Below are positions 1 to 9,245 of a stretch of DNA of 45,642 nt, one piece after another. Position 1 is the first letter of the stretch, and every line of letters begins with the position of its first letter. The stretch is from Streptomyces sp. YIM 98790 (GTDB taxonomy: Bacteria; Actinomycetota; Actinomycetes; Streptomycetales; Streptomycetaceae): positions 1-45,642 of the forward strand of contig NZ_WTLH01000023.1 of assembly GCF_011421595.1 (NCBI RefSeq). The letters run 5' to 3'. The notes under the pieces were generated by a model. The model was not told the DNA's origin, searched no databases, and worked only from the letters and a program-made list of their open reading frames with translations. A program made the position numbers and the translations under genes.

Positions 1-659
1 CGGGTTCCTAAGTGCGACGGGATGGCTTCGCTCAGCGCACCTTCGCCAGCCCGACGCGGGAACACCATCGGTGTCGGCTGGCAGCAATGCGGACAGACCA
101 TGCAAGGATAGGACAGACCAGCGGACCGGGTCATGACTTTGTCCACGTATGGGCGCCGAGGGCCCGACTCCGGAACGTCTCAGGGGACCCAGAGTGAGAT
201 TTGATAGGGCAGTGATGATCGCGGTGGACCGACAATGCAAATTGGTCGTTCCGAGCTACCAGGGTAGCGGTTCACGGTCGTTGAAGAGTTGGCCGGTGGG
301 TCCGTCGTCGGGGAGGGTGGCCAGCCAGATCGGGGCGGTTCACTCTACCAGCCACAACGCTTAAGTCACTGGTATTGAGGCTAGGGCGGGCAGTTTTCGT
401 CGACCGAGGCGCTCTACCAGGACGGTGTGACAATCGAGGGGCGACCGGGATCAGTTTTCGCCGCGTTCCCGATGCTGTCGGAGCCGCTTGTCATCCGCCC
501 CGCTTCCTGCACCCGCAGTGTCGGCGGCGGCCAGCCAGTTCAGGGCCCTCGCCGTAACTATGCCCGCACATGGCTGGATTACGCCCACACGACCATCGGG
601 AAACCGTCCCAGCCTCAACCTTGGCGGTGTCACAAGGCACCAACGGGGAGGGTTACGAC
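1..659. other. Left flank with no intact gene
   Basis: No open frame here has a convincing start, ribosome site and recognisable product. The only thing recognised is a short dehydrogenase remnant on the minus strand, listed separately. The last bases (645-652, GGGGAGGG) form the ribosome binding site of the next gene. I see nothing else in 349-640. Confidence 0.5.
256..348 (-). pseudogene. Remnant of short-chain dehydrogenase C-terminus
   Basis: Read on the minus strand, this stretch encodes APIWLATLPDDGPTGQLFND followed by REPLPW and a stop. That closely follows the C-terminal signature of Streptomyces SDR oxidoreductases (WLATLPDDGPTGGFF, then DR-PW). A TGA lies in frame at 340-342 just before the conserved part, and nothing upstream continues the protein. 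Only about 30 residues survive, so this is debris of a lost gene. The family assignment rests on memory of the motif and not on a search. Confidence 0.5.
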
Positions 660-3600
660 GTGGACGCTCTCACGACGGCTGTGCGCACGCTTTTGGAGGA
701 TCCGGACGCATCTGTGGAAGTGGAGGTGTCGACGCCGGAGGAAGCGGCGCGCGCCGTCCGGCTCTTCAATCAGGGACTGCGTAGCGGTCGCGGGGTCCAC
801 CGCAGGATGGCTGAGGGCGCTTTGCGCGGCGCCGAGACGCTCTCGACGGACCGCCTGCAGGTCCTCTCCGAGTTCGTCCAGAACTCCGATGACGCGGGAG
901 CCGGCCAGTTGCGCGTCCTGCTTCGGTCCGACGACATGCTGGTCGCCCACGACGGAGCCGGCCTGTGTCTGGCCGATGTACTCCCGCTCGGCATGCGCTG
1001 GCTCACCGGCAAGACCGCTGACGCCGCGGCCACCGGCCGGTTCGGCATCGGACTGTCCACGCTGAGGGCCCTCTCGACGGTGTGGGAGGTGCACTGCCAC
1101 CCGTTCCACGTGCGCTTCTGCGGAACCGACCTCGAGCCCGCGCCGCCGCCCAATTTCCCCGACGAGATTTCCGGTCCCGAGTGGACCGTCTTCCGTATCC
1201 CACTGGCCCCCGGAAAGCTGACCGCGGCCCGGCTCTTCGAATGGTTCGACGACTGGAACGACGCTTCCCTGCTCTTCCTGTGCCATCTCCGCGATCTGGA
1301 GGTGACGGCCGGCGAGCACAGCGCCAGACTGACCCTGGCCTGGACTGACGTGGCACGGCATCGGCTAACGGTCCAGGGCATCGAGCATGAGGTGAGAGTG
1401 CGGCACGCCCGGACGACCGACGAAGCGGTGTGGCGTGTGTACACGGCGCAGGTGGAACCGCAACCGGAATGGGAACGGAGCCACAAGGCACTGGGCCCGG
1501 TCGTGCCCGTGGGTATCGCGCTCCCCCTGGGGGGCGAGGTGTCCGGCAGTGTCCATGCCGGCCTGCCTGTCGCCCCGTTGGACGTGGCAGCCCGCGTCCA
1601 TACCCAGTTCGACCCCGTCGCCAGCCGCGAAGGGTTGGCCGACAGCCGCCTCAACGCACAGCTCGTCCCCGTGATTGCCGACCTATGGGAAACCGCCGTA
1701 CGCGACGTCCTGGAGAGGGTGGATCACACGGCGTGGCACCTTGTTCCGCTTCCCCGCCCGCCGGGCTCCGCACCGGCGCACCTGCTCCAGGACCGGATCC
1801 GCACCGAGCTGCTCACGCGCGCCCGGCAGTCACTCGCTGCCGACCTGGTCCTGCCGGTCGCGGGGGGTGGGCCTGCGGTCCCGCTGTCCGACTTCGCGGT
1901 CGAGGAGGCCACGCTGTCGGGGGTCCTCGACGACACCGACATCGCACGGCTGTGCGAAGCCCGATACGCCCTGCCTGCCGCCGTCCGCGACAGCGGCGGC
2001 CGCTGGCGGAACGTCCTTGCGGACTGGCGTGCGGCGGGTGCCGCGTCCCTGCGCGCAGAGGTGCGGCTCATGGATGCCCTCGTCTTGTTCTCCGACGACG
2101 AGTGGCAGGACGTCACGCGGTTCGTACGGCTTACCGCAGTCGCCCTCGAGGCTGGCCACGAGTACGCGCTGGCCGCCCGGACGTGCCTGGTCACCGCCGA
2201 CGGGCGCCGCCTTCGGCCACAGCCCGTGGAGAACGCGTTTGCGGACGCGTCCGGCGGGGCCAGCGGCCCCCTGGATGTGCTGGGCGTGGTTCTGGACCTG
2301 CATCCCGCCTACGCGGAGGACAACGTCCGGGCGAAGAGCGTCATCGCCTGGCTGCGTCGCCGGGACTGTCTGGTGCGCCGCAACGACACGGCAGCCGTAC
2401 TGCGGATCGTCTCCCGGCTCGGACAAGCCGGGAGACGACTTACCGACGGCGACGAGGCGACGGAGGCCGCCCGGCTCGTAGCCCTGCAGCAGGCGCTCAG
2501 CGAGCTGCCCAAGAAGCAGCGCGACCGGCTCGGTCCGGGCATCGGACGGGCCGTTCTCCTCAACGGCTTCACCTACGACAAGGACGGGACCGAACAGGCC
2601 CGCCGCGTGCAGCCCGGCGCCGCCTATCTCCCTCAGTCGCTGGAGAGCGCCGACGGGGACCGGTTCGAGGTCGCGGCACGCAGGACACCCAGTCTCATCT
2701 GGGTGCGCCGCTCCTACGCGCGATCACTGCTCCCCGCCGCCCGGGCAGGCGGTCTAAGCGGAACGGCCTTCCTCCGGCTGCTGGGCGTGGCGGGCGCTCC
2801 ACGGCTCACTCCGGTGCGCGAGCTGTACAACCCGTGGGACACCAAGACGTACCCGGGAGACTCCCGTCTCGGCCTCGCGCAGAACTGCAGGTGGTCCGTC
2901 ACAGGCCGGCGGTCGGAGATGGCGGCCAAGGGAGCCGACCACACCCTGGACGATCTGACCGGCGACGACCTCTTCGCCGTGGTCGAGAACATCGTCGCTG
3001 AGAAGGACGTAGACGAGCGACGCCGCCGCACAGCCGCACTGCTGCGCACTCTCACCGCACCGCTGACCGGTGCGGACCAGTCCGTCGTCCCCATGGCCCG
3101 GGGCCACTACAAGTGGAACCTCAGGGGTGAGACGGCGGCCCTCTGGGTGTGGCGGCTCCGGGAGACCGCCTGGCTGGAGGACAGCCACGGCCGGCTCAAG
3201 CCGCCGGCCCGCCTCACCTTGCGGACACGGGACACAGAAGCCCTGTACGGGCTGGAGGATCCCGGCTACCTGCACCCGGCCATTCACCAGGCGCTGGCCA
3301 CCCGCACGGAGGTCCTCACCGCACTCGGTGTCTCGGGCAATCCCGACGTCCCACGCCTGATGGAACGGCTGCGGGAACTCCGCGACCGCTGCGACGACGC
3401 CGACACCGAGGCCGGCGTGCCGGACAGCCTGAGAGCTGAGGCGCTGCTGGTCTACCAATCCCTGGCCCGGCGTCTGACGCACCGCTCGGCGGACACCTCC
3501 TCGACCGCGGTCGAGAAGCAGATCCGCAACGCGTTCTCGTACGAGGACCTCGTCCTGACCGACCGGGGCTGGTCGAGGTCCGGTGAGTGCTTCCGGGGAC

Positions 3601-4754
3601 CTGCAATCCTGCGCGGCTTCCGCCCCTTCACCCTGACCGGGGCGGACGTCGACCCTCTGTGGCAGGCGCTGGGCATCCCCGAGCCCGGGCTCGACGACCT
3701 CATCGACGTACTGAAGAAGATGTCCGCGACCGGTGCCGCCCCCGACGCCGAGCGCGAACGGGTCATGCTCGAGGCTCTGCGCCGCCTGCGAGACATGCTC
3801 TCCACCGACGACAAGCCCATGCCACCAGGGCTGCAGAGCAGGCTACGCAACCTGCCGCTGTGGACCACGGCCGGCTGGGTCAAAGGCACGAGTCGGCCGG
3901 TGTTCGCCGTGGCCGACGCCCAGGTCGAGCGAGCAGTGACGAGCCACCTGCCGCTGTGGAAGCCCGGAGGAAACGTACAACAGTTCACGGCACTGTTCGG
4001 ACGGCTGCGCGTCACGCCCCTGGACGTCGCGGGTGCCCAGGTCACGTATGAGACCGGAGATGTGAACGCGGCCGAGGGGGCACTCCTGGACCAGCCGGTC
4101 GACGCGAGCCTCACTGGGGACTTCCGTCGGGGAGTCGCCGCGCTCCAGGACCTTCTGGTGCGCGACGAGCCCGAAATGGCGGAGGCTTTCACCGACTGGG
4201 CGTGGCTAGCGGGCTTGGAAGTACGGCTGTTCCCCGGTCTGCGGATCCGCATCGATCCGGGACCCAACCACGAGCCCATCACGCTCCCCGTCGACGCGCA
4301 GATCGACCGCAGCCGCAACACGCTGTTCCTAGACTCGCACGCGGCAATGACCACCAAGTCGGGAACGGGAGCGGCGATCGCCGCGCACTTCGCGGAAGCA
4401 CGGTCGCGCGTGGGCCACACCTGGCGGGACGTTTGGGAAGAACGCCTGGTGCAGGCGGAGGCCGGGACGGCGCTCACTTCGGCAGCGCAGCGAGACCGCG
4501 AGGAACGGCAACGGCTCGCCGAAGAACTACGCCAGCGTGCCCAGCTGGCCCCCGTGGCTCCCACCACGCGGACGCCGAACGTGCAGACCACCCCCCAGCG
4601 GGGCACCAGCACCAGCCCTGCTGGCCCCGCTGGCCCGATCGGCTTCGTCCCGCCGCCACGCACCGGTTCAGCGCCTGCGCCCGGAAACCCTGGGCCTAGC
4701 AACCAGTCCGGCCCGCAGCACACGCCGGTCGCGCGCCCCCTAGGACCTGTCTGA
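660..4754 (+). CDS. Sacsin/NO VEIN-like GHKL ATPase protein, cut by an IS
   Basis: A very large protein of 1364 residues whose N-terminus is an HSP90/histidine-kinase-type (GHKL) ATPase fold. The Mg/ATP N-box EFVQNSDDAGA is near residues 71-81, the G1 motif HDGAGL near 98-102 and the G2 loop GRFGIGLSTL near 126-135. The 1100-residue middle has no domain I recognise. The end is a Pro/Thr/Gly-rich linker. I chose GTG 660 because GGGGAGGG sits seven bases upstream; an in-frame ATG at 570 lacks a good site. The last three codons and the stop come from an inserted IS. The natural frame continues at 5676 into a DUF3883-type domain, so this is a C-terminally truncated product. ATPase plus DUF3883 is the architecture of Arabidopsis NO VEIN. 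A genome-defence or nucleic-acid role is plausible but not shown. Confidence 0.8.
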   Translation: MDALTTAVRTLLEDPDASVEVEVSTPEEAARAVRLFNQGLRSGRGVHRRMAEGALRGAETLSTDRLQVLSEFVQNSDDAGAGQLRVLLRSDDMLVAHDGAGLCLADVLPLGMRWLTGKTADAAATGRFGIGLSTLRALSTVWEVHCHPFHVRFCGTDLEPAPPPNFPDEISGPEWTVFRIPLAPGKLTAARLFEWFDDWNDASLLFLCHLRDLEVTAGEHSARLTLAWTDVARHRLTVQGIEHEVRVRHARTTDEAVWRVYTAQVEPQPEWERSHKALGPVVPVGIALPLGGEVSGSVHAGLPVAPLDVAARVHTQFDPVASREGLADSRLNAQLVPVIADLWETAVRDVLERVDHTAWHLVPLPRPPGSAPAHLLQDRIRTELLTRARQSLAADLVLPVAGGGPAVPLSDFAVEEATLSGVLDDTDIARLCEARYALPAAVRDSGGRWRNVLADWRAAGAASLRAEVRLMDALVLFSDDEWQDVTRFVRLTAVALEAGHEYALAARTCLVTADGRRLRPQPVENAFADASGGASGPLDVLGVVLDLHPAYAEDNVRAKSVIAWLRRRDCLVRRNDTAAVLRIVSRLGQAGRRLTDGDEATEAARLVALQQALSELPKKQRDRLGPGIGRAVLLNGFTYDKDGTEQARRVQPGAAYLPQSLESADGDRFEVAARRTPSLIWVRRSYARSLLPAARAGGLSGTAFLRLLGVAGAPRLTPVRELYNPWDTKTYPGDSRLGLAQNCRWSVTGRRSEMAAKGADHTLDDLTGDDLFAVVENIVAEKDVDERRRRTAALLRTLTAPLTGADQSVVPMARGHYKWNLRGETAALWVWRLRETAWLEDSHGRLKPPARLTLRTRDTEALYGLEDPGYLHPAIHQALATRTEVLTALGVSGNPDVPRLMERLRELRDRCDDADTEAGVPDSLRAEALLVYQSLARRLTHRSADTSSTAVEKQIRNAFSYEDLVLTDRGWSRSGECFRGPAILRGFRPFTLTGADVDPLWQALGIPEPGLDDLIDVLKKMSATGAAPDAERERVMLEALRRLRDMLSTDDKPMPPGLQSRLRNLPLWTTAGWVKGTSRPVFAVADAQVERAVTSHLPLWKPGGNVQQFTALFGRLRVTPLDVAGAQVTYETGDVNAAEGALLDQPVDASLTGDFRRGVAALQDLLVRDEPEMAEAFTDWAWLAGLEVRLFPGLRIRIDPGPNHEPITLPVDAQIDRSRNTLFLDSHAAMTTKSGTGAAIAAHFAEARSRVGHTWRDVWEERLVQAEAGTALTSAAQRDREERQRLAEELRQRAQLAPVAPTTRTPNVQTTPQRGTSTSPAGPAGPIGFVPPPRTGSAPAPGNPGPSNQSGPQHTPVARPLGPV

Positions 4755-5673
4755 TAATTGATCTTGTGGTGGGTCGTGGTGAGCTGACGGATGCGGCGTG
4801 GGAGCGGATAGCGCCGCTGTTGCCGGGTGTTGACGGGCGGGGTCGTCCGTGGCGGGATCACCGGCAGGTGATCAATGGTGTGTTGTGGCGGTTGCGGACC
4901 GGGGCTCCGTGGCGTGACCTGCCGGAACGCTATGGCCCGTGGCAGACGGTCTATGAGCGGTTTGCCCGGTGGGAGGCGGACGGGACCTGGGGCCGCCTGC
5001 TGGAGGAGGTCCAGGTCCGCGACGACTCGTTCGGGGTGGTGGAGTGGACCGTGTCGGTCGACTCCACGATCAACCGGGCCCACCAGCACGCCGCCGGCGC
5101 CCGCAAAAAGGGGCGGGCGCGGGGGACGAACTGGAAGATCCGGCACGCACGCAGGCTGGCCAGGCGCTGGGCCGGTCCCGCGGCGGGCTGACCACCAAGG
5201 TCCACCTTGCCTGCGACGGCCGGGGCCTGCCCCTGGCCGTCCTGCTCACGCCGGGCAACGTCAACGACTCCACCGCCTTCGACGCGGTCCTGGACGCGGT
5301 GCGAGTGCCCCGGACCGGGGCCGGCCGGCCGCGCCGCAGGCCCGACACGGTCATTGCGGACAAGGCGTACTCCTCACGGGCGATCCGCCAGGCCCTGCGG
5401 CGCCGGGGCATCCGCGCGGTGATCCCCGAAAGGGCCGACCAGAAGGCCAACCGGATGCGGCGCGGACAGGCCGGCGGCAGGCCACCGGCCTTCGACCGCG
5501 ACCTCTACAAGGCCCGCAACGTCGTCGAACGCTGCTTCAACCGGCTCAAACAGTTCCGCGCCATCGCGACCCGCTTCGACAAACTCGCCGCCCGCTACCG
5601 GGCCGGACTCCACCTCGCGGCACTCATCCTCTGGCTCCGCGAACCCCGACAAGAGCATTTGCCAGACACGCCT
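4743..5673 (+). mobile_element. IS5-family (IS427-like) insertion sequence, complete
   Basis: A 931-bp element. The left end GGACCTGTCTG...CTTG and the right end, read inward as AGGCGTGTCTG...CTTG, match at 17 of 24 positions as imperfect terminal inverted repeats. A TA dinucleotide flanks each side (4741-4742 and 5674-5675), the duplication expected of this IS group. Deleting the element with one TA joins the two flanks in one reading frame, which confirms the boundaries. It carries one transposase gene in two overlapping frames. A decayed relative lies at 38521-38824. Confidence 0.9.
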
Positions 5674-5676
5674 TAG
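4766..5676 (+). CDS. IS5-family transposase, two frames joined by -1 frameshift
   Basis: DDE transposase of the IS5 superfamily. The first frame (4766-5191, GTG start) carries the N-terminal DUF4096-like region and the first catalytic Asp in SVDSTINRAH. The second frame (4969-5676) carries the second Asp in IADKAYSS and the Glu in VVERCFNRLKQF. The frames overlap, and the second lies at -1. The A-rich run CAAAAAG (5104-5110) in the overlap is a likely slippage site, as is usual in this IS group. Fusion at the slip gives about 300 residues with an intact catalytic triad, so the element may still be active. The TAG stop (5674-5676) lies outside the IS and is made by the TA target duplication plus the next host base. 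Confidence 0.85.
5105..5110 (+). other. Probable programmed -1 frameshift site
   Basis: AAAAAG, read as AAA AAG in the first transposase frame. A -1 slip here gives CAA AAA GGG and enters the frame that carries the second Asp and the Glu of the catalytic triad. The GC-rich sequence just downstream could form a stimulatory structure. This is inferred from frame geometry and the known habit of IS427-group elements. Confidence 0.6.
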
Positions 5677-6260
5677 TGGACGTGGTCGTCTTCGACGTGC
5701 TGCCCGGCAAGGTCACCCGCACTGGAGTGCCGTCCACACCGGACAGTAATTCTGCCCGGACACCGGGGGCAAGGAGATCTGCGCACCACCGACACGGCAC
5801 CCCACTCCCCCAGCCCAGGCCCGGAGGCGCCCCGCCGAACAGCAAAGCCTCACCCCTCGGCTACGAAGACCACGACAAGGAGGAGCTCGTCATCCAGGCG
5901 CTCCGCCGGATCCTGCAAGAGCGGGGTGTCGAGCTGGAGGACCAGCGGGGTGCGTCAGGCGTGGGCGCCGACGCATATGACTCGACCGGACGCTACTACG
6001 AGATAAAGGCCCACGGATGTGCCGTCCCGGGTGAATTGTCCCTTACCCGTTCGGAGTTCGTACGGGCCTGGGCCGAGCGTGAAAACTACACGCTCGTGAT
6101 CGCTTCACATTTGGAGAAGGGCGCCGGCAAGCCGACCCTCCGTATGGTGAACGACCCCGTGCACCGCTTCGAAGTCGAACTGCCAACGGAGGTCCGTCTC
6201 AAGGGCGTACGGGACCTGTCAGTGGAATCAACCATGCACGAGTGGCCCGGCGAGGACTGA
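5676..6260 (+). pseudogene. Detached DUF3883 (NO VEIN-type) domain of the split ATPase gene
   Basis: This is the 3' part of the gene beginning at 660. It is 194 codons open from the base after the IS target duplication, in exactly the frame of the upstream part. About 55 residues of linker lead to a domain with GADAYDSTGRYYEIKAHG, whose Asp followed by Glu-x-Lys resembles a PD-(D/E)xK-like active site. Then come SLTRSEFVRAW and YTLVIASHL, the layout of DUF3883 domains. I see no ribosome site of its own, so it is probably untranslated unless read from the IS. DUF3883 domains are often appended to helicases or ATPases in defence genes; catalytic activity here is unproven. Confidence 0.75.
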
Positions 6261-6818
6261 CACCGCTGGTTTGTCAGGACGCTCACGCGCCCAATGCTGA
6301 CCATTTGCTGACCTGAACGGCCGCACTACGCCTCTGACCTGCGCAAACACCCAGATGCTAGATCTTCGACTTGAACATGGTACGCAGCATTGCGGCACTC
6401 CCGGTGTCTGGCTCCCTGCCTGCATCCGTGCAGGTCAAGGGCGTTTTCCGTACCCTCTGGCAAGTCGCGCGCTCGGCCGGCGTTCACCAGGTTCTGCAGG
6501 ACTCTCGCTGACCGATTGCCGACTTCCTGACACGCCGTCAGGCAGGGACGGAATGCCGGCGCCGGCTCTCCGGCCCCTGCCGTGACGACCACCCCAGGGT
6601 ACGCAATGCCCTGGGACCGGATCGGGCCGGCGACCGGGTGCGACGGCGCCTCGCCATGGACCGCGGGACGGACCATGCGGGCATCGGGCTTGCTGTGTGC
6701 GCTAACAGACTCGGGGAGTGCTCAAGGCCGGCCCACCGCCCGACCCGCGTGGCGTCAGGCGGTCGGGCATCCGGGCGCGGGCGGTGAAGAATTTCGGAGA
6801 ATGGTCGAAAGTTTTTTG

Positions 6819-6832
6819 TGTTACCGATAACA
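6819..6832. promoter_or_regulatory. LacI-family operator-like palindrome
   Basis: TGTTACCGATAACA is an inverted repeat with a central CG and 12 of 14 positions symmetric, the form typical of LacI/GalR-family operators. Its place upstream of a pentose-hydrolase remnant and a xylan-esterase gene suggests a sugar-responsive repressor. The regulator is not in this window. Confidence 0.5.
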
Positions 6833-7042
6833 ACAGGCTTGTTGGGTCCTGCCGGCTGGGCTACGTTACGGTCGTCGCTCCCCGGCGTCGGCCGGGTGCC
6901 GGCGGTGACGGACAGGAAACCCGGCGCAGGATGTCATGTCCGTGACATGGAATCGCGGGCGTGCGCCGACGTGAGCGGCCTGCACGGAAGCCCGCGGAGA
7001 GCCGGGCGGTCCGCCTTCCCTCCCAGGGCGGCGGCCGCCGTC

Positions 7043-7056
7043 TGGGAGCGCTCCCG
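7043..7056. promoter_or_regulatory. CebR-type operator (cellobiose regulator)
   Basis: TGGGAGCGCTCCCG differs at one base from the known Streptomyces CebR consensus TGGGAGCGCTCCCA. CebR is the LacI-family repressor released by cello-oligosaccharides. The site lies 28 bases before the ATG at 7085, so it would have controlled the arabinofuranosidase gene now in ruins. It may still affect the esterase gene at 7549 if transcription reads through. Confidence 0.65.
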
Positions 7057-7084
7057 CTCCTCTGCTCCGTCAGAAGGGAGACGC

Positions 7085-7416
7085 ATGGAACATCCGGTCC
7101 GGGCGAACGCGCGGCTCGCCCCCTTCCGAATGCTCCGCATGCCGAGCGTCACCGCCGAGAACGAGAGGAAGCGGGACGCCACCGAGCCGTCCCGCGGCCC
7201 GGTGTACGTGCTGGTGAACCGCAACAGCGGCACGGCACGGACCCAGGACTTCGGCCACGGTGAGCTGCTCAGGGCGAACAACGATCAGATGCTCACCTTC
7301 AATCCCTGCCGGCTGCAGTTCCTCTACCAGGGGATGAGCCCGAGCGCCGGCGGTGACCACATCCCACTGCCCTGGCGGGCACGGGTCTGCCGACCCAGAC
7401 CAACTCCGCCTGCTGA
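7085..7416 (+). pseudogene. Remnant of secreted arabinofuranosidase (GH62/GH43-like)
   Basis: The ATG at 7085 has a good ribosome site, but the first 54 codons give no signal peptide and resemble nothing clear. From 7247 the frame reads DFGHGELLR, DPC-like FNPCRLQFLYQG and AGGDHIPLPWR, the C-terminal pattern of clan GH-F arabinofuranosidases (GH62 or GH43). An indel after the PWR codon shifts the frame, and the end GLPTQTNSAC plus stop (7414-7416) continues in another frame. The catalytic domain is deleted, so the gene is dead. Choosing between GH62 and GH43 needs a search. Confidence 0.6.
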
Positions 7417-7548
7417 CCACCCGTGCCGGGTGTCCCCGCACCTGCCGCGGGGGCACCCGGCCACACCGGGGGAGCCCAGCGAGCCGGTCTCCCCACGCGA
7501 TGAAGGAGGACCGCATGTCGACATATCGACCACAGAAGGGATCCTCAC

Positions 7549-9108
7549 ATGGCGAGCAGTAGGCACCGCCTGGTGCCGGTCGTCATCGCGGCGCTTCTGT
7601 CACTGGCCACCGGCGGCCCGGCCATGGGCAGCAGCCCCGAGGACGGCACACGGTCCACCGAGGCCGGTACTCATGCGGCGACCGCCGGCTGCGGCAAGAC
7701 CCCGGCTCTGCGGGACGGCACACACACGATCCAGAGCGGCGGAGGACAACGCAGCTTCATCCTGGACATCCCCGACCGCTACGACAACACCCACCCCCAC
7801 CGCCTGGTGTTCGGATTCCACTGGTGGGGCGCCACCGCCGACGACGTCGCAACGGGCCGGACGGTGGAGAGAGGAACCTGGGCCTACTACGGCCTGCAGC
7901 GCCTGGCCGGCGACAGCACCATCTTCGTCGCACCCCAGGGCATCGACAACGCGTGGGCCAATTCCGGCGGCCAGGACGTCACCTTCGTCGACGACATGAT
8001 CGCGATGATCGAGCAGGATCTGTGCATCGAGACGACGCAGCGTTTCGCCCTGGGGTTCAGCTACGGCGGTTCTATGAGCCATGCGCTCGCCTGCGCCCGG
8101 CCCGACGTCTTCCGCGCGGTCGCCGCCTACGGCGCCCCGGGGCAGGTCAGCGGGTGCAGCGGCGGTACCCGGCCGGTCGCCTACTTCGGGGCGCACGGCA
8201 TCAGGGACAGCGTCGCCGGCATCGCCAGCGGCAGGTCGCTGCGCGACAGGTTCGTCAGAAACAACGGATGCACCGCGCAGAGCCCGCCGGAGCCGGCTCA
8301 GGGCAGCCTGACCCATATCACCACCGCGTATTCGGGATGCCGTGACGGGTATCCGGTGGTGTGGGCCGCCTTCGACGAGGGTCATATCGCCGCGCCGCAG
8401 GACGGGGCCGCCGGCGACAGCGGCTCCCGTACCTGGCTCCCGGGCGAGACCTGGAACTTCTTCACCCAGTTCGGTGACGGCACCGATCCCGGCGACGACC
8501 AGGCCCCGACGGTGCCCGGAACGCCGGCCGTTTCCGCGGTGACGGCCACCTCCGCGACGCTGAACTGGGCGGTGTCCAGCGACAATGTGGGGGTGACCGG
8601 CTACGACGTGGTCCGGGTCAGCGGCGGTGCCGAGACCACGGTCGCCTCCTCCGCCACCAACCGGGTCACCGTCACCGGCCTGAGCCCGGCCACCGCCTAC
8701 ACCTTCGCCGTCTACGCACGGGATGCGGCGGGGAACCGCTCGGCGCGCTCCGCCACCGTCACGGTCACCACCGAGGAGACGACCGCCGGTTCCTGCGGTG
8801 TGGGCTACCGCGTGGTCAACGACTGGGGCGGTGGTTTCCAGGGCGAGATCGTCATCCGCAACACCGGCACCGCCGCCCTCACCGGCTGGACCCTGGCCTT
8901 CGACTTCACCGCGGGCCAGGCCGTCACCCAGATGTGGGGCGGCACACCGGCCCAGAGCGGCGGCACGGTGAGCGTCACCCCGGTGGACTGGACCCGCACC
9001 ATCCCGGCCGGCGGCTCCGTCACCGTCGGATTCATCGGGACCAGGGGCGGCACCAACCCGGCCCCGGCCGCCTTCACGCTCAACGGCGAGACCTGCGCCC
9101 TCGCCTGA
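7549..9108 (+). CDS. Secreted CE1-type esterase with FN3 and CBM2 modules
   Basis: Extracellular alpha/beta-hydrolase of 519 residues, probably a feruloyl or acetylxylan esterase of the PHB-depolymerase-like CE1 group. A signal peptide spans residues 1-27 (VVIAALLSLATGGPAMG). The esterase domain covers about 45-310 with the nucleophile elbow GFSYGG and a late EGHIAAP that can supply the catalytic His. A fibronectin type III module follows near 325-405. A CBM2 cellulose-binding module with paired cysteines closes the protein (about 415-519, NDWGGGFQGEI, WTRTIPAGGSV). The start has AGAAGGGA upstream. A strong hairpin terminator follows. Substrate is inferred from domain family, CBM and neighbours; cutinase or polyester activity is an alternative. 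Confidence 0.85.
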   Translation: MASSRHRLVPVVIAALLSLATGGPAMGSSPEDGTRSTEAGTHAATAGCGKTPALRDGTHTIQSGGGQRSFILDIPDRYDNTHPHRLVFGFHWWGATADDVATGRTVERGTWAYYGLQRLAGDSTIFVAPQGIDNAWANSGGQDVTFVDDMIAMIEQDLCIETTQRFALGFSYGGSMSHALACARPDVFRAVAAYGAPGQVSGCSGGTRPVAYFGAHGIRDSVAGIASGRSLRDRFVRNNGCTAQSPPEPAQGSLTHITTAYSGCRDGYPVVWAAFDEGHIAAPQDGAAGDSGSRTWLPGETWNFFTQFGDGTDPGDDQAPTVPGTPAVSAVTATSATLNWAVSSDNVGVTGYDVVRVSGGAETTVASSATNRVTVTGLSPATAYTFAVYARDAAGNRSARSATVTVTTEETTAGSCGVGYRVVNDWGGGFQGEIVIRNTGTAALTGWTLAFDFTAGQAVTQMWGGTPAQSGGTVSVTPVDWTRTIPAGGSVTVGFIGTRGGTNPAPAAFTLNGETCALA

Positions 9109-9126
9109 CCGGCGGCGCACAGGACC

Positions 9127-9168
9127 GCAGCTCCGCGCGGGTTGCCGCAGGTGCCCGCGCGGAGCTGC
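9127..9168 (+). terminator. Perfect 15-bp hairpin terminator after esterase
   Basis: GCAGCTCCGCGCGGG pairs perfectly with 9154-9168 across a 12-base loop. There is no T run, which is common for Streptomyces terminators. It separates the esterase gene from the ligase gene. Confidence 0.75.
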
Positions 9169-9245
9169 ATCGACGCCGCCGGGGCGCTCCCGGCCGCTCC
9201 GCGGGGCGGCGCATCCCGTACCCTCCGACTCGCCGAGGAGCCGCC

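Larger units (their letters stand above)
6261..7084. other. Long intergenic stretch with relic catabolic control region
   Basis: No convincing gene. The first 500 bases show nothing recognisable. From 6780 on, the sequence looks like the control region of a secreted glycoside hydrolase gene. It has TTTCG (6792-6796) facing CGAAA (6806-6810), then two LacI-type palindromes listed separately. A ribosome site (AGAAGGGAG, 7073-7081) precedes the ATG at 7085. Confidence 0.45.
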
